Origin: Zonotrichia leucophrys gambelii
Lineage: Eukaryota; Chordata; Aves; Passeriformes; Passerellidae
Length of the DNA stretch: 64,000 nt
Direction of reading: 5' to 3'
NCBI RefSeq assembly: GCF_028769735.1
Contig: NC_088171.1
Location: forward strand, 145,721,917-145,785,916
Of this stretch, positions 61,581-64,000 are shown one piece after another; the first letter of the stretch is position 1, and each line of letters begins with the position of its first letter. The translations under genes and the position numbers were made by a program. The notes below the pieces were generated by a model. The model searched no databases, was not told the origin of the DNA, and was given only the letters and a program-made list of their open reading frames with translations.

Positions 61581-62517
61581 GTGTTGGTTTGAACATACCA
61601 AGAATACACAAAATGCTCAAAAGAGGAGAAGGAAAAGGTGAAAGAAAAGTGTTTCCTCTTTTTCCCCCTCCCATGGACTGGCTTTCCAAGGAGTGAAGGT
61701 AAAGACTGCAATTATTAACAGTTCCTGAGAGGCGGTTCCTGAAGCATGGATATGATGACAATGCCAAGTACAATTACCAAATCATTATCCTGACCATTAA
61801 TTTTCAGTGTTACATAGTGTGGGAAAAGGATGACTTTAATCCAGCCCCCAGAGATGATAAACAGCACAACAGAGAACACATACAACTAAGTGAGGTGTTA
61901 GATAATGCAACTCTGAAAACAAGCACAAAACCCCTGACAGCAAATAAATAAATGCTATGACCCTCAACTGCTAAACTAATAAAATGAAACCTTATAACAA
62001 TTTGTTTTTACATGCTCTGATGTCTACCTCAACTCTCCATGCTCCCCATTGAGCGCCATTATCTCACTCTCTCAATGGATAGAAAGTGTTCACCCCACCA
62101 AAATATGTTGCAGGAAACAGCTTTGGGCTCCTGATCTGTCTGTTGACTCATGAGGGCATCTGAAAAACCACATTAAATTAGCTGCCTACTTTCTGAAGGG
62201 CTAAAATTATGTGAGATGATTCCCACTTATCATTGCTTGTATAAATTCATATAGGAAGACTTCAATGAACTCTGATTTCTTCTGTTGTAGGTTAATGATT
62301 TAGCCACTAAATTAATTTCATTCTTTTTTTAGTCTCTGACCTTGGCTAACATCTCTGGCTATTAGCACATTATAAATATTAAACATTAAGGATATCCTTT
62401 TTTGTATTGAAAAAATCTATAGGCCTTTCAAAAGCTACTTGGCAGATGATAAAATCTGGACTGAATTAACCTGTCTATACCCTGTTTTTGGTAACACAGT
62501 AAGGCAAAGCTACCCCA
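61581..62517. other. Unassigned AT-rich spacer
   Basis: No gene; frames are at most 67 codons. An 8-bp inverted repeat (ccattgag at 62046-62053, ctcaatgg at 62071-62078) is present and is probably chance. Confidence 0.4.
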
Positions 62518-62630
62518 CAGACTCACAGGATCAAAGGATGATTCAGGTTTGCAAGGGCCACTCTAGCCCAGCCTGCTGCTCAAAGCAGGATCAGCTGTGG
62601 CCCAGACAGGATTGTTCATGGATTTTTGCT
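62518..62630 (-). mobile_element. CR1 3'-end fragment, older subfamily
   Basis: Reverse complement of a CR1 3' end: cagactcacaggatcaaagg as a degenerate tail, then gatgattcaggtttgcaagg, and gctgctcaaagcaggatcag followed by ctgtggcccaga. The variant with 'ctgctcaaagcagg' belongs to a different CR1 subfamily from the copies at 48.1 and 58.9 kb. The 67- and 119-codon plus frames start in or near it and are not genes. Confidence 0.75.
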
Positions 62631-64000
62631 GTTTGGCCTTGAAATCCTCCAAGAATGGAGAATTTGTGGTCTGCTCAGAAATTCTGACCAGTGACAATCA
62701 CAGTCCCTTTACAGATAAAGCAGACCAAGCTGTACCAGACACAGCTCAACCAACTCCACTTGCGCAATGGCTTTGGTGCCCTAAATCCCCTCTGGTCCAA
62801 GAGCTCCACCTTCCCCCCATTCCCAGGGCAGGCTGGGCTGGGGCTGGTGCAGATGTTCATGCAGATGTTGGCTCTGTGGGATCCTGGCACATCCAGCTGC
62901 TTCCAAGCACTGCTTGCAATGCCCAGTGCCTGTGCCTCTGTCTCACCAAGCTCTAATTTAAACCTTTATATTCTACTCAGCTCCCAGTTTCTGCACAATC
63001 TTAGAAATATAAGGTCTTTCAGATGTCTGGAGTGCTCTAAATTTGGTTGAAATTGGCTAGCAGTTTCAAAATTTAGCGAGAAGCCAAGAGACTGATAGAT
63101 AGACTACAGGAATACATAAAGGTTCATTTTCTCAGCAAACAAGTCTGAGAATCCAATTATTGTATGATTTCTGCACAAGACTCAAAAACCTTGAAGGTGA
63201 GGTAAATGTAGCAAGCAGAATTTTTCCTCAAACCAAGCAGACTTTCAAACTTTTCAGAATTAAAATGGCTTTATTTCCATAGCAAATCTGCTTCCCAATG
63301 GCGTGAAAGTTACATCAGTTTTTGCTGTTACATGAAGACATTAATCCTACTTTAAATGTCTGTAGGCTTTTTAATCCAGCATCCCCAGTGTGATTACAAT
63401 AATTAAGTTTGCCATGTAACACTCTAATGAGAAAAGTATGATTTGTGGGGAGAGGTAATGTATTTTATGAGACTAAGCAATACTGTTGGGGACTAAATCA
63501 AACAAGCTTTCAGGAGCACAAATTTTTGGTTTTTCCTTTGCAGGTTTTCCACCTAGTGTAACAGTTGATGTGTGCCTCACACCTTTCTGGAATAACTGCC
63601 TTGGACTGAGTCATGTGTTAATGTTTTAATGAAAAGGGGGAACATGCTCCGTAGAGAACAGGGAGCAGCCACCATTTCTAGGGCAGTTCTTATGAAATAA
63701 TACATGGAATTTCAGATTTCCACCCCCCCCCCCCCACAAATGATTACACGATTAAGGACTTCAATTAATACCCATGCCCTTTCAAATTGTTCAGAGCCAT
63801 TATTCTTAAAGATAGAAAAGGCATGTTGAAAGCAATGCCACATTAAATGGTAAAAACACTGGAAGAAAATGGATTAAATATGTACAGCCCTCTGTTCTCC
63901 CGACTTTTCACTGATCTAATAATGCAAAAATCACTCCTTGGGACATTATGAAGTTACAGGCAATATATAATAAGGTTGAGTTGAAAATGACAAGTTTATT
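62631..64000. other. Unassigned AT-rich stretch to the window end
   Basis: Two overlapping 119-codon plus frames cover about 62597-63050 in different registers, opposed by a 71-codon minus frame, which argues against either being real. The 62750-62950 part is GC-richer. A C13 run lies at 63723-63735. No gene or transposon recognised. Confidence 0.45.
63723..63735. repeat. C13 homopolymer
   Basis: Thirteen C in a row between ca and aca. Long C runs are rare, length-variable and error-prone in sequencing. Confidence 0.95.

Noticed and set aside
1..64000. CRISPR arrays, operons, tRNA or rRNA genes, phage or plasmid features
   Set aside because: None seen. The sequence has the character of vertebrate nuclear DNA, and no regularly spaced repeat-spacer array or conserved tRNA box pattern was found by eye.

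Overview
The window looks like bird nuclear DNA, most likely from a songbird. It is AT-rich and shows no bacterial gene organisation and no CpG-island-like block. It carries fragments of the avian non-LTR retrotransposon CR1, including the typical ATTCTATG-type 3' tail. It also carries several endogenous-retrovirus (ERV) LTR families that I associate from memory with passerine genomes. Bird is well supported; passerine is an inference from the LTR families.

I found no convincing protein-coding gene, exon, tRNA or rRNA. The open frames are short. The longest (276, 198, 187 and 163 codons) either lie antisense to CR1 copies or show no recognisable domain. The window is best read as intergenic DNA or the inside of a long intron. 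I cannot tell which.

The clearest structure is a set of eleven LTRs or LTR-like elements, eight with exact or near-exact target-site duplications (TSDs). From left to right: 1687-2095 (TSD ccgggg/ccaggg); a cluster of three different families at 5187-5809 (ccag), 7175-7820 (cttatg) and 7991-8580 (cccaat); 14046-14367 (no TSD resolved); 21680-22067 (ctgctc); 29873-30291 (aggtag); 47027-47558 (ggtgac); 49859-50274 (taaaaa); an ERVL-type LTR around 59100-60216 split by a second LTR-like insert; and 61179-61574 (atgaat). No gag, pol or env sequence was seen next to any of them, so they are read as solo LTRs. Four belong to one family and two to a related family.

Ten CR1 loci are present. The most informative is at about 46555-48190: it keeps part of the endonuclease coding sequence and the 3' end, has lost the reverse-transcriptase core, and was later split by the LTR at 47027-47558. 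That LTR has grown an (ATATT)n array of about 30 units and lost its poly(A) signal.

Other structure includes a 29-bp minisatellite touching the 3' duplication of the first LTR, a perfect 24-bp inverted repeat with a 5-base loop at 9659-9711, an 18-bp palindrome, a 60-base pure pyrimidine tract, a compound tetranucleotide repeat and several homopolymers. I found no evidence of a new biological system. The points most worth checking are the nested insertions, the hairpin and the inverted LTR pair at 47-50 kb.
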